This document shows, piece after piece, positions 17,111-26,847 of a DNA stretch of 64,000 nucleotides. The stretch comes from Aquiflexum sp041751335 (GTDB lineage: Bacteria > Bacteroidota > Bacteroidia > Cytophagales > Cyclobacteriaceae), in contig NZ_JBGSXS010000138.1 in NCBI RefSeq assembly GCF_041751335.1, forward strand, positions 1 to 64,000, given 5' to 3'. Position numbers and translations under genes: made by a program. The notes below the pieces were generated by a model. That model was not told the DNA's origin and searched no databases. It saw only the letters and a program-made list of their open reading frames with translations. How positions within the stretch are numbered: position 1 is the first letter of the stretch; every line of letters starts with the position of its first letter.

Positions 17111-18364
17111 TTAAAGATTGAAAGTTCTCTTTATGGAATCCACATAATCTAACTTTTCCCAGGTAAACAGTTCTACATCAAAAGTCAAGGTCTTGCCATC
17201 AGGAGTTTTGAAAGTTTTGGTGACCACTTCATTTTTCCTTCCCATGTGACCATAGGCGGCAGTTTCCTCATAAATTGGACTTCTAAGTTTCAACCTCTGC
17301 TCTATGGCGTAGGGTCGCATATCAAAGAGTTTTTCCACTTTTTTGGCAATCTCCCCATCACTTAACTGTACTTTGGATGTTCCATAAGTATTGACATAAA
17401 TACCCATAGGCTTGGCCACACCAATGGCATAAGAAACCTGTACCAATATTTCATCGGCGATGCCTGCCGCCACCATATTCTTGGCGATATGCCTCGTAGC
17501 ATAAGCAGCTGAACGGTCTACTTTTGAGGGGTCTTTCCCGGAGAATGCACCTCCCCCGTGAGCGCCTTTTCCTCCATAAGTATCTACAATAATTTTTCTA
17601 CCAGTTAAACCAGTATCACCATGAGGACCCCCAATTACAAATTTTCCGGTCGGATTAATATGGTAAGTGATTTTATCCGTAAATAATGCTTGGATTTCAG
17701 GCTTCAATTGAGCAACCACCCTCGGAATCAAAAAATTGATCATGTCACTTTTGATCTTAGCCAACATTTCAGGTTCATCGTCAAAATCATCATGTTGTGT
17801 AGATACAACAACCGCATCAATTCTTTGGGGGACGTTATCATCTGAATACTCAATAGTAACCTGAGACTTCGCATCCGGCCTGAGATAGGTTATTTCCTTA
17901 TTTTCTCTTCTGAGTAGAGCTAATTCTCTCAATATCCTGTGTGAAAGGTCCAAAGCCAAAGGCATATAATTATCAGTTTCCTTTGTGGCATAACCGAACA
18001 TCATTCCTTGGTCTCCGGCACCTTGTTCTTCTGGATTGGACCTGTCCACCCCTTGATTGATATCAGGGGATTGTTCATGGATGGCAGAAAGAATTCCACA
18101 GGAGTTCCCATCAAACATATAGTCACCTTTCGTATAACCAATACGGTTGATCACATCCCTGGCGATTTTCTGTACATCCAGATAGGTCTCGGATTTTACC
18201 TCACCGGCAAGAATAACCTGTCCTGTGGTAACAAGCGTTTCACAAGCAACTTTTGAACTGGGATCAAAGGCCAAAAAATTGTCAATCAACGCATCTGAAA
18301 TCTGGTCGGCGATTTTATCGGGATGACCTTCAGATACTGACTCTGAAGTAAATAAATATGGCAT
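17111..18364 (-). CDS. metK: S-adenosylmethionine synthetase
   Basis: 417 residues with the start chosen here; an in-frame ATG 54 bp upstream exists, but the family N-terminus is MPYLFTSESVSEGHPDKIADQ. Makes SAM from methionine and ATP in the cytosol. Visible signatures: GHPDKIADQ (residues 13-21, ATP/Mg site), GAGDQGMMFGYA (the substrate-loop region), and GGGAFSGKDPSKVDRSAAY (P-loop-like motif). C-terminal DVELFTWEKLDYVDSIKRTF matches the family end. Monocistronic between its own terminator and the divergent TlpA-like gene. No SAM riboswitch fold was recognised in the 140-bp leader. Confidence 0.98.
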   Translation of the reverse strand: MPYLFTSESVSEGHPDKIADQISDALIDNFLAFDPSSKVACETLVTTGQVILAGEVKSETYLDVQKIARDVINRIGYTKGDYMFDGNSCGILSAIHEQSPDINQGVDRSNPEEQGAGDQGMMFGYATKETDNYMPLALDLSHRILRELALLRRENKEITYLRPDAKSQVTIEYSDDNVPQRIDAVVVSTQHDDFDDEPEMLAKIKSDMINFLIPRVVAQLKPEIQALFTDKITYHINPTGKFVIGGPHGDTGLTGRKIIVDTYGGKGAHGGGAFSGKDPSKVDRSAAYATRHIAKNMVAAGIADEILVQVSYAIGVAKPMGIYVNTYGTSKVQLSDGEIAKKVEKLFDMRPYAIEQRLKLRSPIYEETAAYGHMGRKNEVVTKTFKTPDGKTLTFDVELFTWEKLDYVDSIKRTFNL

Positions 18365-18504
18365 ATAAATAATCGATTTTAACGCATGTTCTAACGGTGC
18401 GTAAAAATAAGGTTTCAAGGGGAAAGAAAAAATTTAATTCATAAACGGTAAATTCGATTCTTTCCAAATTTGGAACTTGATTACTAATACTATATTTTTA
18501 ATTG

Positions 18505-19965
18505 ATGGAATCTCCTATGGTAAAAAAAACTCTAATATTTATTCTAATTGCATTTCTCGCGCTTTTTCAGGAATGCAGGGAAAAGCAAAAAGCTCCTGAA
18601 ATAAAATTTGACTTAAAAGGTGAAAGTAAACTCACTTTCAAAAATTTAAGCAATTCACCTGTTCAGGTCAAATTTGAAAAGTGGTCCAGCATTCCGGTGG
18701 ACTTTGTTGATATTAATGCTGTAGTGGACCAAGGAGAAAGTTATTCGGTAAACTTGAAAAACCATAGCATGGATTATATCTATTTGGACTTAAACAAAGT
18801 AGACTTCAATGTTTTTATGCTACCCGGTTCTAATGAAACCATTACTATTTATAAAAATGATTCGATTGATTTCTCTGGTTCTTTGGAAAGTATCAACCAA
18901 TTTCTTTATCAAAACTCTAAAAAAGACTTGGGCTTTAACAAGCTTAATCATGTCAGTGCCATGGCAACTCATGGAGAAAAAGAATTTAAGCGATTCATCC
19001 AATTAAGTGACTCGGTTCATCAGGTCCAATTGAAAAACCTCGAATCCAACAAGTCATATTTGCCTGATTGGTATGTAAAGCTGGAAAAGGAAAGATTGGC
19101 ATATAGAAATGTGGCAAATAAAATGAACAGCATATCCTACAGAAAAAGCATGCTCAAAATCGAAGATGAGATTCCTGAGGGGTTTATGGAAGAATTGGCA
19201 CAATCCGTACAATTGGAAAATGAGAAATTTATCGGGGAGTCAAATTATATGCTTTTTTTACATGAATACGCCAATTTTCACAGCCAAAAATTATCGGCTT
19301 ATAAAACTGATAGTAGCGATACCAAGCAATCATTTATAATATTGAAAGCGCAAGAAATTGATAAATTGTTTGCTGGTAAAGTTAAAGATGCCTACTTAGC
19401 CGAACTTTCAAGCATGTTGATTAAGAATGTCAGATCGGAATATGATTCTTTGGTTTTAAATTATTTCACTGATGAGGAATTACGGGATTTAATCAGGGAG
19501 TTCTATGAATCAAGTGTGACATTGAAGCCTGGGACACAAATGCCCTATTTCTTTCTTGAAAATCAAATGGGAGAAGATGTAGAATCCAAAGACTATCTCG
19601 GCAACATTTTGCTGATAAATTTTTGGGCAGATTGGTGCAAGCCCTGTATTGAGGAATTTCCCCATGAAAATGCTCTTGTGGAAAAATATAAAGGAAAGCC
19701 TGTAAAATTCCTGAACATCTGCATTGAATCCAAACCGGAAAGGTGGAAGGAATATATCCGCAAATATGATCTTAAAATGGACAATCTCTTTGCTGAGGAG
19801 AATTGGACCCGAAAGCTAAAAAATGATTATGGCATTCTTGGGATTCCGCATTCAGTCCTTATCGACTGGAATGGAAATATTGTGGAAAATAAGACAAGAA
19901 CTGCTAGTAGGGGAATAGATAAATTGATTGATGAGTTGTTAGAGGAAATGAAATCACCCTTTTAA
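18505..19965 (+). CDS. TlpA-like thioredoxin-domain protein
   Basis: 486 residues from the ATG at 18505 (a second ATG at 18517 is equally good). The N-terminal hydrophobic stretch (KKTLIFILIAFLALFQEC) directs export, probably to the periplasm. The Cys following it is not in a classical lipobox. Residues about 25-330 are an unrecognised alpha/beta region typical of Bacteroidetes AhpC/TSA-TlpA proteins. The C-terminal thioredoxin domain (from about 340) carries WADWCKPCIEEFP, with CxxC at 378-381, and the cis-Pro loop GIPHSVLID. Likely a thiol-disulfide reductase acting on envelope proteins or cytochrome c maturation (inference). Divergent from metK. Confidence 0.85.
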   Translation: MESPMVKKTLIFILIAFLALFQECREKQKAPEIKFDLKGESKLTFKNLSNSPVQVKFEKWSSIPVDFVDINAVVDQGESYSVNLKNHSMDYIYLDLNKVDFNVFMLPGSNETITIYKNDSIDFSGSLESINQFLYQNSKKDLGFNKLNHVSAMATHGEKEFKRFIQLSDSVHQVQLKNLESNKSYLPDWYVKLEKERLAYRNVANKMNSISYRKSMLKIEDEIPEGFMEELAQSVQLENEKFIGESNYMLFLHEYANFHSQKLSAYKTDSSDTKQSFIILKAQEIDKLFAGKVKDAYLAELSSMLIKNVRSEYDSLVLNYFTDEELRDLIREFYESSVTLKPGTQMPYFFLENQMGEDVESKDYLGNILLINFWADWCKPCIEEFPHENALVEKYKGKPVKFLNICIESKPERWKEYIRKYDLKMDNLFAEENWTRKLKNDYGILGIPHSVLIDWNGNIVENKTRTASRGIDKLIDELLEEMKSPF

Positions 19966-19969
19966 TCCT

Positions 19970-19977
19970 TACCTTTG
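19970..19977 (+). promoter_or_regulatory. Candidate -7 box (TACCTTTG) for purM
   Basis: Exact TAnnTTTG match 29 bp before the purM ATG at 20007. The -33 element is not clear. Confidence 0.35.
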
Positions 19978-20006
19978 TCTTCCATATAACCAATCCCAAA
20001 ACCCTC

Positions 20007-21176
20007 ATGAACGAAAGGTATATGCGAAGGGGTGTTTCTGCCTCCAAAGAAGATGTACACCAAGCAATTTCGAAATTAGATAAAGGACTTTTTCCTAAGG
20101 CATTCTGCAAAATAGTTGAAGATACTTTGGGAAATGACCCGGAATTCTGCAATATCATGCATGCAGATGGGGCAGGCACAAAGTCGTCATTGGCTTACAT
20201 GTATTGGAAAGAAACAGGTGATTTAAGTGTATGGAAAGGTATCGCTCAGGATGCCATTATCATGAATATCGATGACCTGCTTTGTGTCGGTGCCATCAAC
20301 AATATACTTGTCTCATCCACGATTGGGAGAAATAAAAACCTGATCCCCGGTGAGGTGATCTCAGCTATTATCAACGGCACAGAAGAAGTCCTGCAAATGC
20401 TGAGAGACCATGGGGTAAATGTAGTCCTAACAGGTGGGGAAACAGCCGATGTCGGTGACCTTGTCAGGACGGTGATTGTGGACAGTACAGTCACATGTCG
20501 CATGAGAAGGGATGATGTGATCTCCAATGAAAAGATCAGGGCCGGTGATGTGGTTGTTGGTCTATCCTCATCAGGCCAGGCCACCTATGAGGATTTTTTC
20601 AATGGAGGAATGGGCAGCAACGGTCTTACCTCAGCCAGACATGACATATTCAGCAAATTACTGAAAACAAAATATCCTGAAAGCTACGACCCAGCGGTAC
20701 CTGATGAGTTGGTATATTCTGGTAAGTACAATTTGACCGACCCAGCTCCAGGTCTACCCGTCGATATGGGTAAACTGGTATTATCCCCAACTAGGACTTA
20801 TGCACCAATAATGGTAGATGTTTTGAAATACCTACGTCCTAAAATCAATGGGATTGTGCATTGTAGTGGTGGAGCGCAGACAAAAGTGCTCCATTTTGTA
20901 GACAATGTCCATGTCGTAAAAGACAACCTTTTTGAAACTCCTGTGCTTTTCCGAACCATTCAGGAAGAAAGTAAAACCGACTGGAAGGAAATGTATAAAG
21001 TATTCAATATGGGACACCGCATGGAAATATACCTGGAAGAACGATATGCTGAAGAAATCATTGATATAGCCGAAACTTTGGGTGTTGAAGCTAAAATCAT
21101 CGGAAGAGTCCTCCCTCATGAAGGTAAAAAAGTAACCGTGCAGGGAAAACACGGCACATTTGAATATGAATCTTGA
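20007..21176 (+). CDS. purM: Phosphoribosylformylglycinamidine cyclo-ligase (AIR synthase)
   Basis: 389 residues. Catalyses ATP-dependent closure of FGAM to AIR, step five of purine synthesis. Recognisable family segments: HADGAGTKSSLAYMY near residue 52, DAIIMNIDDLLCVGA (the conserved Asp-rich segment), LTGGETADVGDLV, VVGLSSSGQATYEDFFNGGMGSNGLT, and the C-terminal HCSGGAQTKVLHF and FNMGHRMEIYL. Slightly longer than the 340-350 aa enterobacterial enzyme, as is common in Bacteroidetes. Stands alone, not in a pur operon. Confidence 0.95.
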   Translation: MNERYMRRGVSASKEDVHQAISKLDKGLFPKAFCKIVEDTLGNDPEFCNIMHADGAGTKSSLAYMYWKETGDLSVWKGIAQDAIIMNIDDLLCVGAINNILVSSTIGRNKNLIPGEVISAIINGTEEVLQMLRDHGVNVVLTGGETADVGDLVRTVIVDSTVTCRMRRDDVISNEKIRAGDVVVGLSSSGQATYEDFFNGGMGSNGLTSARHDIFSKLLKTKYPESYDPAVPDELVYSGKYNLTDPAPGLPVDMGKLVLSPTRTYAPIMVDVLKYLRPKINGIVHCSGGAQTKVLHFVDNVHVVKDNLFETPVLFRTIQEESKTDWKEMYKVFNMGHRMEIYLEERYAEEIIDIAETLGVEAKIIGRVLPHEGKKVTVQGKHGTFEYES

Positions 21177-21312
21177 AGTAAAAGTATTTTAAATTAAAAA
21201 TAGAATCATTGATTTTAACCCAGTTTAAGCATCATAAGTTGAATGGAAAATTCGTGCTTACTTTTTTTCCTCTTTCTTTGGTTTTTGTAACTTTCATAAA
21301 CTCAAAATAGTA

Positions 21313-22656
21313 ATGCCCAAATCCATTGCTCATAGAATTTTTAAGGTATTTGCATGGATAGTGGGTATCATTGTTTTTTTGGCTTTGGCTACTTTGACAA
21401 GAGTCGATTGGATGGACTATAAAGAAATGGATTATTACCATGAAACCATGGCCCATTTGGATACCCTCCCTATGCACTCTTCTGAAGGTGCAGCATGGCT
21501 GGCCGGTTGGTCATCTGTAAATGCAACCCCAAATAGTCCAGCAAAACTAGTAGGATACAAACCTCGTGGAAAATACCAATTTGTACAGGACAGCAGCTTT
21601 ATTAAAACTTTGGTTTTAGGTAACGGTATATCCAATATCGCTTTTTTAAATTATGAACTGATGATTGTTCATCCTTACCTTCATCAAAAGGTCAATGAAG
21701 CTATAGAAAAAGAAAATTTACCCCTTGATTACATTTATTTTACAGCTACTCATACGCATAGTGGCATGGGAGGCTATATTCCCGGAATTGTCGGTAAGCT
21801 TGCATTGGGAGGAAAAGATGAAAAAATAATGAACTTACTGACATCAAAAACCATAGAAAGCCTAAAACATGCTCTCAGCAGTCAAGATTCAGTAAACATA
21901 TTTTTTCAAAAGTCCCGGGCAGATTCATTGGTCGCAAATCGACTGGTAGCAGAAGATCCGATAGATCCTTTTGTCCGACAAATGATATTTGAAAAAAAGA
22001 ACGGTCAGAAGGCAACCATCCTTACCTTTAGCGCCCATCCTACTATTCTCAATTCAAAGTTTATGGGTTTGTCAGGTGATTATCCACATTACCTAACAAA
22101 ATTTATGGAAGATTCAGGCTATGATTTTTCACTTTTTGCAGCTGGCACTGTCGGCAGTCATAGACCCGTGGCCAATGGAAACTTGGCAGAAAATGTTTTG
22201 GAATATGCAAAGGTCCTTCACGAAAATATAGATGGCAACATCGTTTTGACTGAAAAAAATAGCCAAAATAATCTAAAAATGGCTCTCATTCCACTAGCAC
22301 TTCGAAAAGCCCATTATCGGATAAGGGAAAAAACCCGTATTCGCCCTTGGATATTCAACTTGGTATTTGGTGATACCAATCCTCATTTTGATTGGGTCCA
22401 AATCGGAAACACTTTATTTATAAGTTCCAGTGGGGAAATTTCAGGAGTATTTATGTCCCAATGGGAATCCATTGCCAATGAAAAAGGTCTTAATCTGATC
22501 ATCACTTGCTTCAACGGAGGATATATAGGATACATTACACCCGACCAATACTACAATTATAAACTCTATGAGGTTAGGGATATGAACTGGTTTGGACCTT
22601 ATAATGGAGCCTATTTTGATGAAATCATTAATAGACTGATTCAAAAAGCAGACTGA
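21313..22656 (+). CDS. Neutral/alkaline ceramidase N-terminal-like protein
   Basis: 447 residues. One membrane span or uncleaved signal at about residues 10-30 (VFAWIVGIIVFLALATL). The family hallmark FTATHTHSGMGGYIPG (metal-binding His region) lies near residue 150. A second motif, FMGLSGDYPHYL, near residue 250 resembles the nucleophile-Ser segment of neutral ceramidases. Full neutral ceramidases are about 650 aa, so this is the catalytic domain without the C-terminal immunoglobulin-like domain. Ceramidases hydrolyse ceramide to sphingosine and fatty acid; many Bacteroidetes make sphingolipids, so endogenous or environmental ceramide is plausible. The substrate is not proven by sequence. 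Confidence 0.82.
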   Translation: MPKSIAHRIFKVFAWIVGIIVFLALATLTRVDWMDYKEMDYYHETMAHLDTLPMHSSEGAAWLAGWSSVNATPNSPAKLVGYKPRGKYQFVQDSSFIKTLVLGNGISNIAFLNYELMIVHPYLHQKVNEAIEKENLPLDYIYFTATHTHSGMGGYIPGIVGKLALGGKDEKIMNLLTSKTIESLKHALSSQDSVNIFFQKSRADSLVANRLVAEDPIDPFVRQMIFEKKNGQKATILTFSAHPTILNSKFMGLSGDYPHYLTKFMEDSGYDFSLFAAGTVGSHRPVANGNLAENVLEYAKVLHENIDGNIVLTEKNSQNNLKMALIPLALRKAHYRIREKTRIRPWIFNLVFGDTNPHFDWVQIGNTLFISSSGEISGVFMSQWESIANEKGLNLIITCFNGGYIGYITPDQYYNYKLYEVRDMNWFGPYNGAYFDEIINRLIQKAD

Positions 22657-22667
22657 AGTTAAGATTG

Positions 22668-23507
22668 TTAAATCAGCAGCAAAACCAATGGTAAGATAAA
22701 AACAGCTTCCAATTTTTGCCGGACAACTGCTACATCTTTGCCAATTGAAGCAAACTGAATAAGGTGGAACAATAGCATCAACAAAAGCAGGCTGGTATGA
22801 ATTCTGAAAAAAGATGGTTGCCAAAATAGGATTATTATCAAAAATATAAGACAAAAAACTCCCAAATACCAAATCAAACTAGATATCTGGGTTTTTGTAA
22901 ATAAAACTAATATTGATCCAAATTTGTCCCTTTCATCACCCTTTTGATCGATAAATGAGAGTATTAGAAGATTTAAAAAAGCAATAATCAAATAAGCTAA
23001 CACCAATAGAAAATAAATCTTTGGATCAAAATCAGGACTTTTTAATATCCATGGAACCAAAGTAATCCCTGAAACATAAAATCCAGCCGTAGAAATTTCT
23101 TTTAGCCATGACGCTTTTTCTCCAAACCATTTCAGGCAACCCATCCAAAGCGCCATCGAAAGGGCTAAAATAATTCCAGGGATAATCGTAAAGTAGATTT
23201 CTGAAAAGAAAATCAAAAGTAAAAACCCAATCAGCATAACAAGTAACCAAGATATTGATATTAATCTAAAATATTTCTGATGAAATTGATGTCTTGGCGA
23301 AGTAGCTTTTTCTTTGGCCAACTTAGCATCAACCAAATGATCCAAAGTATAGATTCCCCAAACAGCGAATCCCAATAGGAAATAAGACAGAAGGGGACAG
23401 GAAGTTTCAAGAATCTCTGAAAAGAAATACATCCCCGCCATCGAACCGAATACCACATCTATTGACAGTAGGTTGAAAAAATACAAGGTTCTAGTAAATG
23501 CTTTCAT
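22668..23507 (-). CDS. UbiA-like polytopic membrane protein
   Basis: 279 residues from the ATG at 23507 (MKAFTRTLYFFNLLS); an in-frame upstream ATG would add seven residues. About eight to nine hydrophobic spans. YTLDHLVDAKLAKEKATSPRHQFH in the first loop and FIDQKGDERDKFGSIL in the second resemble the two Asp-rich motifs of UbiA prenyltransferases, with weaker spacing than in UbiA or MenA. It is therefore probably a UbiA-superfamily relative whose acceptor is unknown. Convergent with the ceramidase-like gene (gap 11 bp). Confidence 0.6.
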   Translation of the reverse strand: MKAFTRTLYFFNLLSIDVVFGSMAGMYFFSEILETSCPLLSYFLLGFAVWGIYTLDHLVDAKLAKEKATSPRHQFHQKYFRLISISWLLVMLIGFLLLIFFSEIYFTIIPGIILALSMALWMGCLKWFGEKASWLKEISTAGFYVSGITLVPWILKSPDFDPKIYFLLVLAYLIIAFLNLLILSFIDQKGDERDKFGSILVLFTKTQISSLIWYLGVFCLIFLIIILFWQPSFFRIHTSLLLLMLLFHLIQFASIGKDVAVVRQKLEAVFILPLVLLLI

Positions 23508-23598
23508 CAAGCATAAATATATAGCCAATAAATTTAAAAGCTGAAATGGTTTTTGACTTATGATAATTTATATATTGACATCGTAAAAATCTGATCCT

Positions 23599-24234
23599 AT
23601 GAAAAAACTCCTATTGACACCATTATTGGTTCTAACATTAATTTCTTTTGCATTTCCACAAACCAAAATCAAAGTCGCCTGTGTGGGAAACAGTATAACC
23701 CAAGGACCTGGACGGGAACACCCTGAAAGTTACCCGCTTCAACTTCAGGAGATACTTGGAGAAACTTATGAGGTGAGAAATTTTGGAGTAAGTGGTAGAA
23801 CATTATTAAGAAAAGGGGACTATCCGTACTGGAATGAACCTCAATTTGAAGAGGTAAAGGGTTTTCAGCCTGATATCCTAATCATCAAATTAGGGACGAA
23901 TGATTCAAAATCACAAAATTGGCAATTCAAAGATGAGTTTGTTCAGGATTATATTGACCTGATAAACACATACAAAAAACATATGCCCAAAAAGGGTAAA
24001 GTCTACATCTGTATTCCTGTTCCAGTTTTCAAAACTAACTATGGAATCACTGAAGATATTTTGGTAAATGAGATGAGACCAATGCTATTGGAAATAGCTA
24101 AAAAGTCTAAATCAAAGGTCATCAACCTTTATAATCCTTTATTGGAACACTCCGACTTATTACCAGATGGCATTCATCCAAATACTGAAGGATTGACCAT
24201 TATGGCTACCGAGATTTCAAAAGCCATAAAGTAA
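23599..24234 (+). CDS. SGNH/GDSL-family hydrolase, exported
   Basis: 211 residues. Signal peptide about 1-20 (LLLTPLLVLTLISFAFPQ). Block I VACVGNSITQGPG with the catalytic Ser near residue 33; the Gly of block II in VSGRTLL; block III KLGTNDSK with the Asn; block V DGIHPN supplying Asp and His. All four catalytic/oxyanion positions are present. Probably a periplasmic or secreted esterase, perhaps acting on acetylated carbohydrate; the substrate is unknown. Ends in a bidirectional terminator shared with the ATP synthase operon. Confidence 0.9.
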   Translation: MKKLLLTPLLVLTLISFAFPQTKIKVACVGNSITQGPGREHPESYPLQLQEILGETYEVRNFGVSGRTLLRKGDYPYWNEPQFEEVKGFQPDILIIKLGTNDSKSQNWQFKDEFVQDYIDLINTYKKHMPKKGKVYICIPVPVFKTNYGITEDILVNEMRPMLLEIAKKSKSKVINLYNPLLEHSDLLPDGIHPNTEGLTIMATEISKAIK

Positions 24235-24259
24235 AAAAGCTGCCTATTCGGCAGCTTTT
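24235..24259. terminator. Bidirectional terminator
   Basis: Perfect 10-bp stem AAAAGCTGCC / GGCAGCTTTT with a 5-nt loop. The A and T tracts let it serve both the SGNH hydrolase (plus) and the atp operon (minus, 24 bp after the atpG stop). Confidence 0.9.
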
Positions 24260-24282
24260 AGGGTTTAATTGTTAGCTATATT

Positions 24283-25155
24283 TTAACTCCCTTCAAGGGC
24301 ATTTGCACCAGCAACAATCTCTAGGATTTCATTTGTAATGGCAGCCTGACGAGATCTGTTGTAAAGCAACTTCAATTCTTTCAATAAATCTCCTGCATTT
24401 TCTGTAGCCTTGTCCATAGAGGTCATCCTTGCACCATGTTCAGAGGCATTACTTTCCAAAACTGCTTTGAAGAATTGTGTCTTCAATGCAGTAGGCACTA
24501 AATCCTGAACCACGTATTCTTTGGAAGGTGATAGGATATAATCCGTATTACTTACAGAAGTAGCTTCTGCTGGATTCACCCCCATAGGAAGAAACTGCTC
24601 AACTGTCAAATCCTGTATCGCCACATTTCTGAAATGATTATAAACCATCATCACACGGTCAAACTTCTTGGAAGCAAAACCTTCCATGGCATAAAGTGCA
24701 ATTTTACGGACATCATCATAAGCCACGTCAGCAAAAATCCCGTAATAATCGGCATTTACCTGATATCCCTTTTTTGAGAAAAACTCAAAGGCTTTTTTCC
24801 CTAAAGGAAGTATGGTCACGTTTGAATCCTTGAATTTTTTTTCAATCAAATTAACTCCAGCCTTGATGGCATTTGAATTAAAAGCACCACATAGTCCTTT
24901 GTCAGAAGTCATTACAACCACTAGGACATTTTGAACAGGCCTTTGTTCAGCATAAACCACCTCCAATTCATCACCCATACCTGATATCACATCATTAAGG
25001 ATAACAGTGAGTTTTTGGGAATAGGGACGCATTTTAAGAATCCTATCTTGGGCTCTACGAAGCTTTGCTGCCGCTACCATTTTCATGGCACGGGTAATCT
25101 GCTGGGTAGAGGTCACCGAAGTGATTCTTTGTTTTACTTCCTTAAGGTTTGCCAT
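24283..25155 (-). CDS. atpG: ATP synthase F1 subunit gamma
   Basis: 290 residues, the normal length. Central rotor shaft of F1. N-terminal helix MANLKEVKQRITSVTSTQQITRAMKMVAA and C-terminal helix NRSRQAAITNEILEIVAGANAL are the paired coiled-coil helices; SDKGLCGAFNSN is the conserved loop between. Last gene of the operon, 80 bp after atpA; atpD and atpC do not follow. Confidence 0.97.
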   Translation of the reverse strand: MANLKEVKQRITSVTSTQQITRAMKMVAAAKLRRAQDRILKMRPYSQKLTVILNDVISGMGDELEVVYAEQRPVQNVLVVVMTSDKGLCGAFNSNAIKAGVNLIEKKFKDSNVTILPLGKKAFEFFSKKGYQVNADYYGIFADVAYDDVRKIALYAMEGFASKKFDRVMMVYNHFRNVAIQDLTVEQFLPMGVNPAEATSVSNTDYILSPSKEYVVQDLVPTALKTQFFKAVLESNASEHGARMTSMDKATENAGDLLKELKLLYNRSRQAAITNEILEIVAGANALEGS

Positions 25156-25235
25156 AAGATGCTATAGTCAGAAAATAAATATTTTGGAACAGGTCCTGAA
25201 AAGTTTCGGTTTCTCAAGACCTGTTAATTGTTGAA

Positions 25236-26816
25236 TTATTGTTTGGCATATTTTATAGACAAATCCTTAGCTGCCTGTTCAAGAATTTTTCCCGCTGCAT
25301 CTATATCGCCTTTAAGAATCAACTTTAATGCGTCAGGATAACTGCTCTTCAAAAGATTGAAAAACTCTTTTTCGAATTGTCTCGCTTTATCAACAGGGAT
25401 GCTATCCATGAATCCTTTAGTGGAAACATAGATTATTGCCACCTGGTATTCCACCGGAACAGGTGAATATTGAGGTTGTTTCAAAATTTCTTGGTTTCTC
25501 CTACCTCTATCGATAGTTCTTTTAGTGGTAGGATCTAAATCAGATCCGAATTTGGAGAAAGCCTCCAGTTCACGGAACTGCGCCTGATCAAGTTTTAGCG
25601 TACCTGCAACCTTTTTCATGGCTTTGATCTGTGCATTACCTCCAACCCTGGATACCGAGATACCCACATTGATCGCAGGACGGATACCTGCGTTAAATAG
25701 GTTGGTCTCTAGGAAAATCTGTCCATCAGTAATAGAGATTACATTGGTAGGAATATAAGCAGAAACGTCACCGCCTTGGGTTTCAATAATTGGTAAAGCT
25801 GTCAAAGATCCGCCGCCTTTCACCAAATGCCTGATTGATTCCGGCAAATCATTCATTTGCCTCGCAATCTCATCAGAATCGTTGATTTTAGCAGCTCTTT
25901 CCAATAATCTGGAGTGAAGATAAAACACGTCACCTGGATAAGCCTCACGTCCCGGTGGTCTTCTCAATAACAAAGACACCTCTCTATATGCAACTGCCTG
26001 CTTGGAAAGGTCATCAAAAATAATCAAAGCTGGACGACCGGTATCCCGTACAAATTCACCGATACAAGCACCTGTAAATGGCGCAAAAAATTGCATTGGG
26101 GCCGGATCTGAAGCAGAAGCTGATACTACAACAGAATATGGAAGCGCACCACCTTTTTCAAGTGCCGCTACAATACTCGCAACAGTAGAAGCTTTTTGAC
26201 CTATGGCTACATATATACAAAATACAGGTTCTCCTCTTTCGTAAAATTCTTTTTGGTTTAGGATTGTATCTATGGCAACTGCAGTTTTACCTGTCTGACG
26301 GTCACCAATGATCAATTCACGCTGGCCCCTACCAATTGGAATCATAGAGTCAATTGCTTTGATACCAGTTTGAAGTGGTTCAGTAACCGGCTGTCGGTAA
26401 ATTACCCCAGGTGCTTTACGCTCCAAAGGCATTTCATATAGTTGTCCCTCTAATGGACCTTTTCCGTCAATTGGGTTACCAAGAGTATCTACCACCCTTC
26501 CAAGCATACCATCGCCTACTTTGATAGAAGCAATCTTCTTGGTTCTCTTGACATTGTCGCCTTCCTTTACCAGTTTGGAATCTCCAAATAGTACAGCACC
26601 TACATTGTCTTCTTCCAAGTTGAGAACCATCGCTTTAAGACCGTTGTCAAATTCCAACAATTCACCGGCTTGGGCTTTGGTAAGTCCATATATACGGGCT
26701 ACACCGTCACCCACTTGGAGTACAGTTCCCACTTCTTCAAGTTCAGCCTCAGTTTTGACATTGGAAAGTTGTTCTCTCAATATCGCTGAAACTTCATCAG
26801 GTCTAACTTGTGCCAT
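25236..26816 (-). CDS. atpA: ATP synthase F1 subunit alpha
   Basis: 526 residues from the ATG at 26816 (MAQVRPDEVSAILREQLSN), the family N-terminus. An upstream in-frame ATG would overlap atpH and is not favoured. Non-catalytic nucleotide-binding subunit of F1. Walker A GDRQTGKTAVAID, Walker B region ALIIFDDLSKQ, the alpha-type arginine-finger region in SISRVGG form (SVSRVGGNAQIKAMK), and QFRELEAFSKFGSDLD. 31-bp gap after atpH. Confidence 0.98.
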   Translation of the reverse strand: MAQVRPDEVSAILREQLSNVKTEAELEEVGTVLQVGDGVARIYGLTKAQAGELLEFDNGLKAMVLNLEEDNVGAVLFGDSKLVKEGDNVKRTKKIASIKVGDGMLGRVVDTLGNPIDGKGPLEGQLYEMPLERKAPGVIYRQPVTEPLQTGIKAIDSMIPIGRGQRELIIGDRQTGKTAVAIDTILNQKEFYERGEPVFCIYVAIGQKASTVASIVAALEKGGALPYSVVVSASASDPAPMQFFAPFTGACIGEFVRDTGRPALIIFDDLSKQAVAYREVSLLLRRPPGREAYPGDVFYLHSRLLERAAKINDSDEIARQMNDLPESIRHLVKGGGSLTALPIIETQGGDVSAYIPTNVISITDGQIFLETNLFNAGIRPAINVGISVSRVGGNAQIKAMKKVAGTLKLDQAQFRELEAFSKFGSDLDPTTKRTIDRGRRNQEILKQPQYSPVPVEYQVAIIYVSTKGFMDSIPVDKARQFEKEFFNLLKSSYPDALKLILKGDIDAAGKILEQAAKDLSIKYAKQ

Positions 26817-26847
26817 TATATTTATATTAAAATGTTTTTCAATGATT

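Noticed and set aside
18365..18501. SAM riboswitch in the metK leader
   Set aside because: No SAM-I, SAM-II or SAM-III core helices or conserved junction could be recognised by eye in the 137-bp leader.
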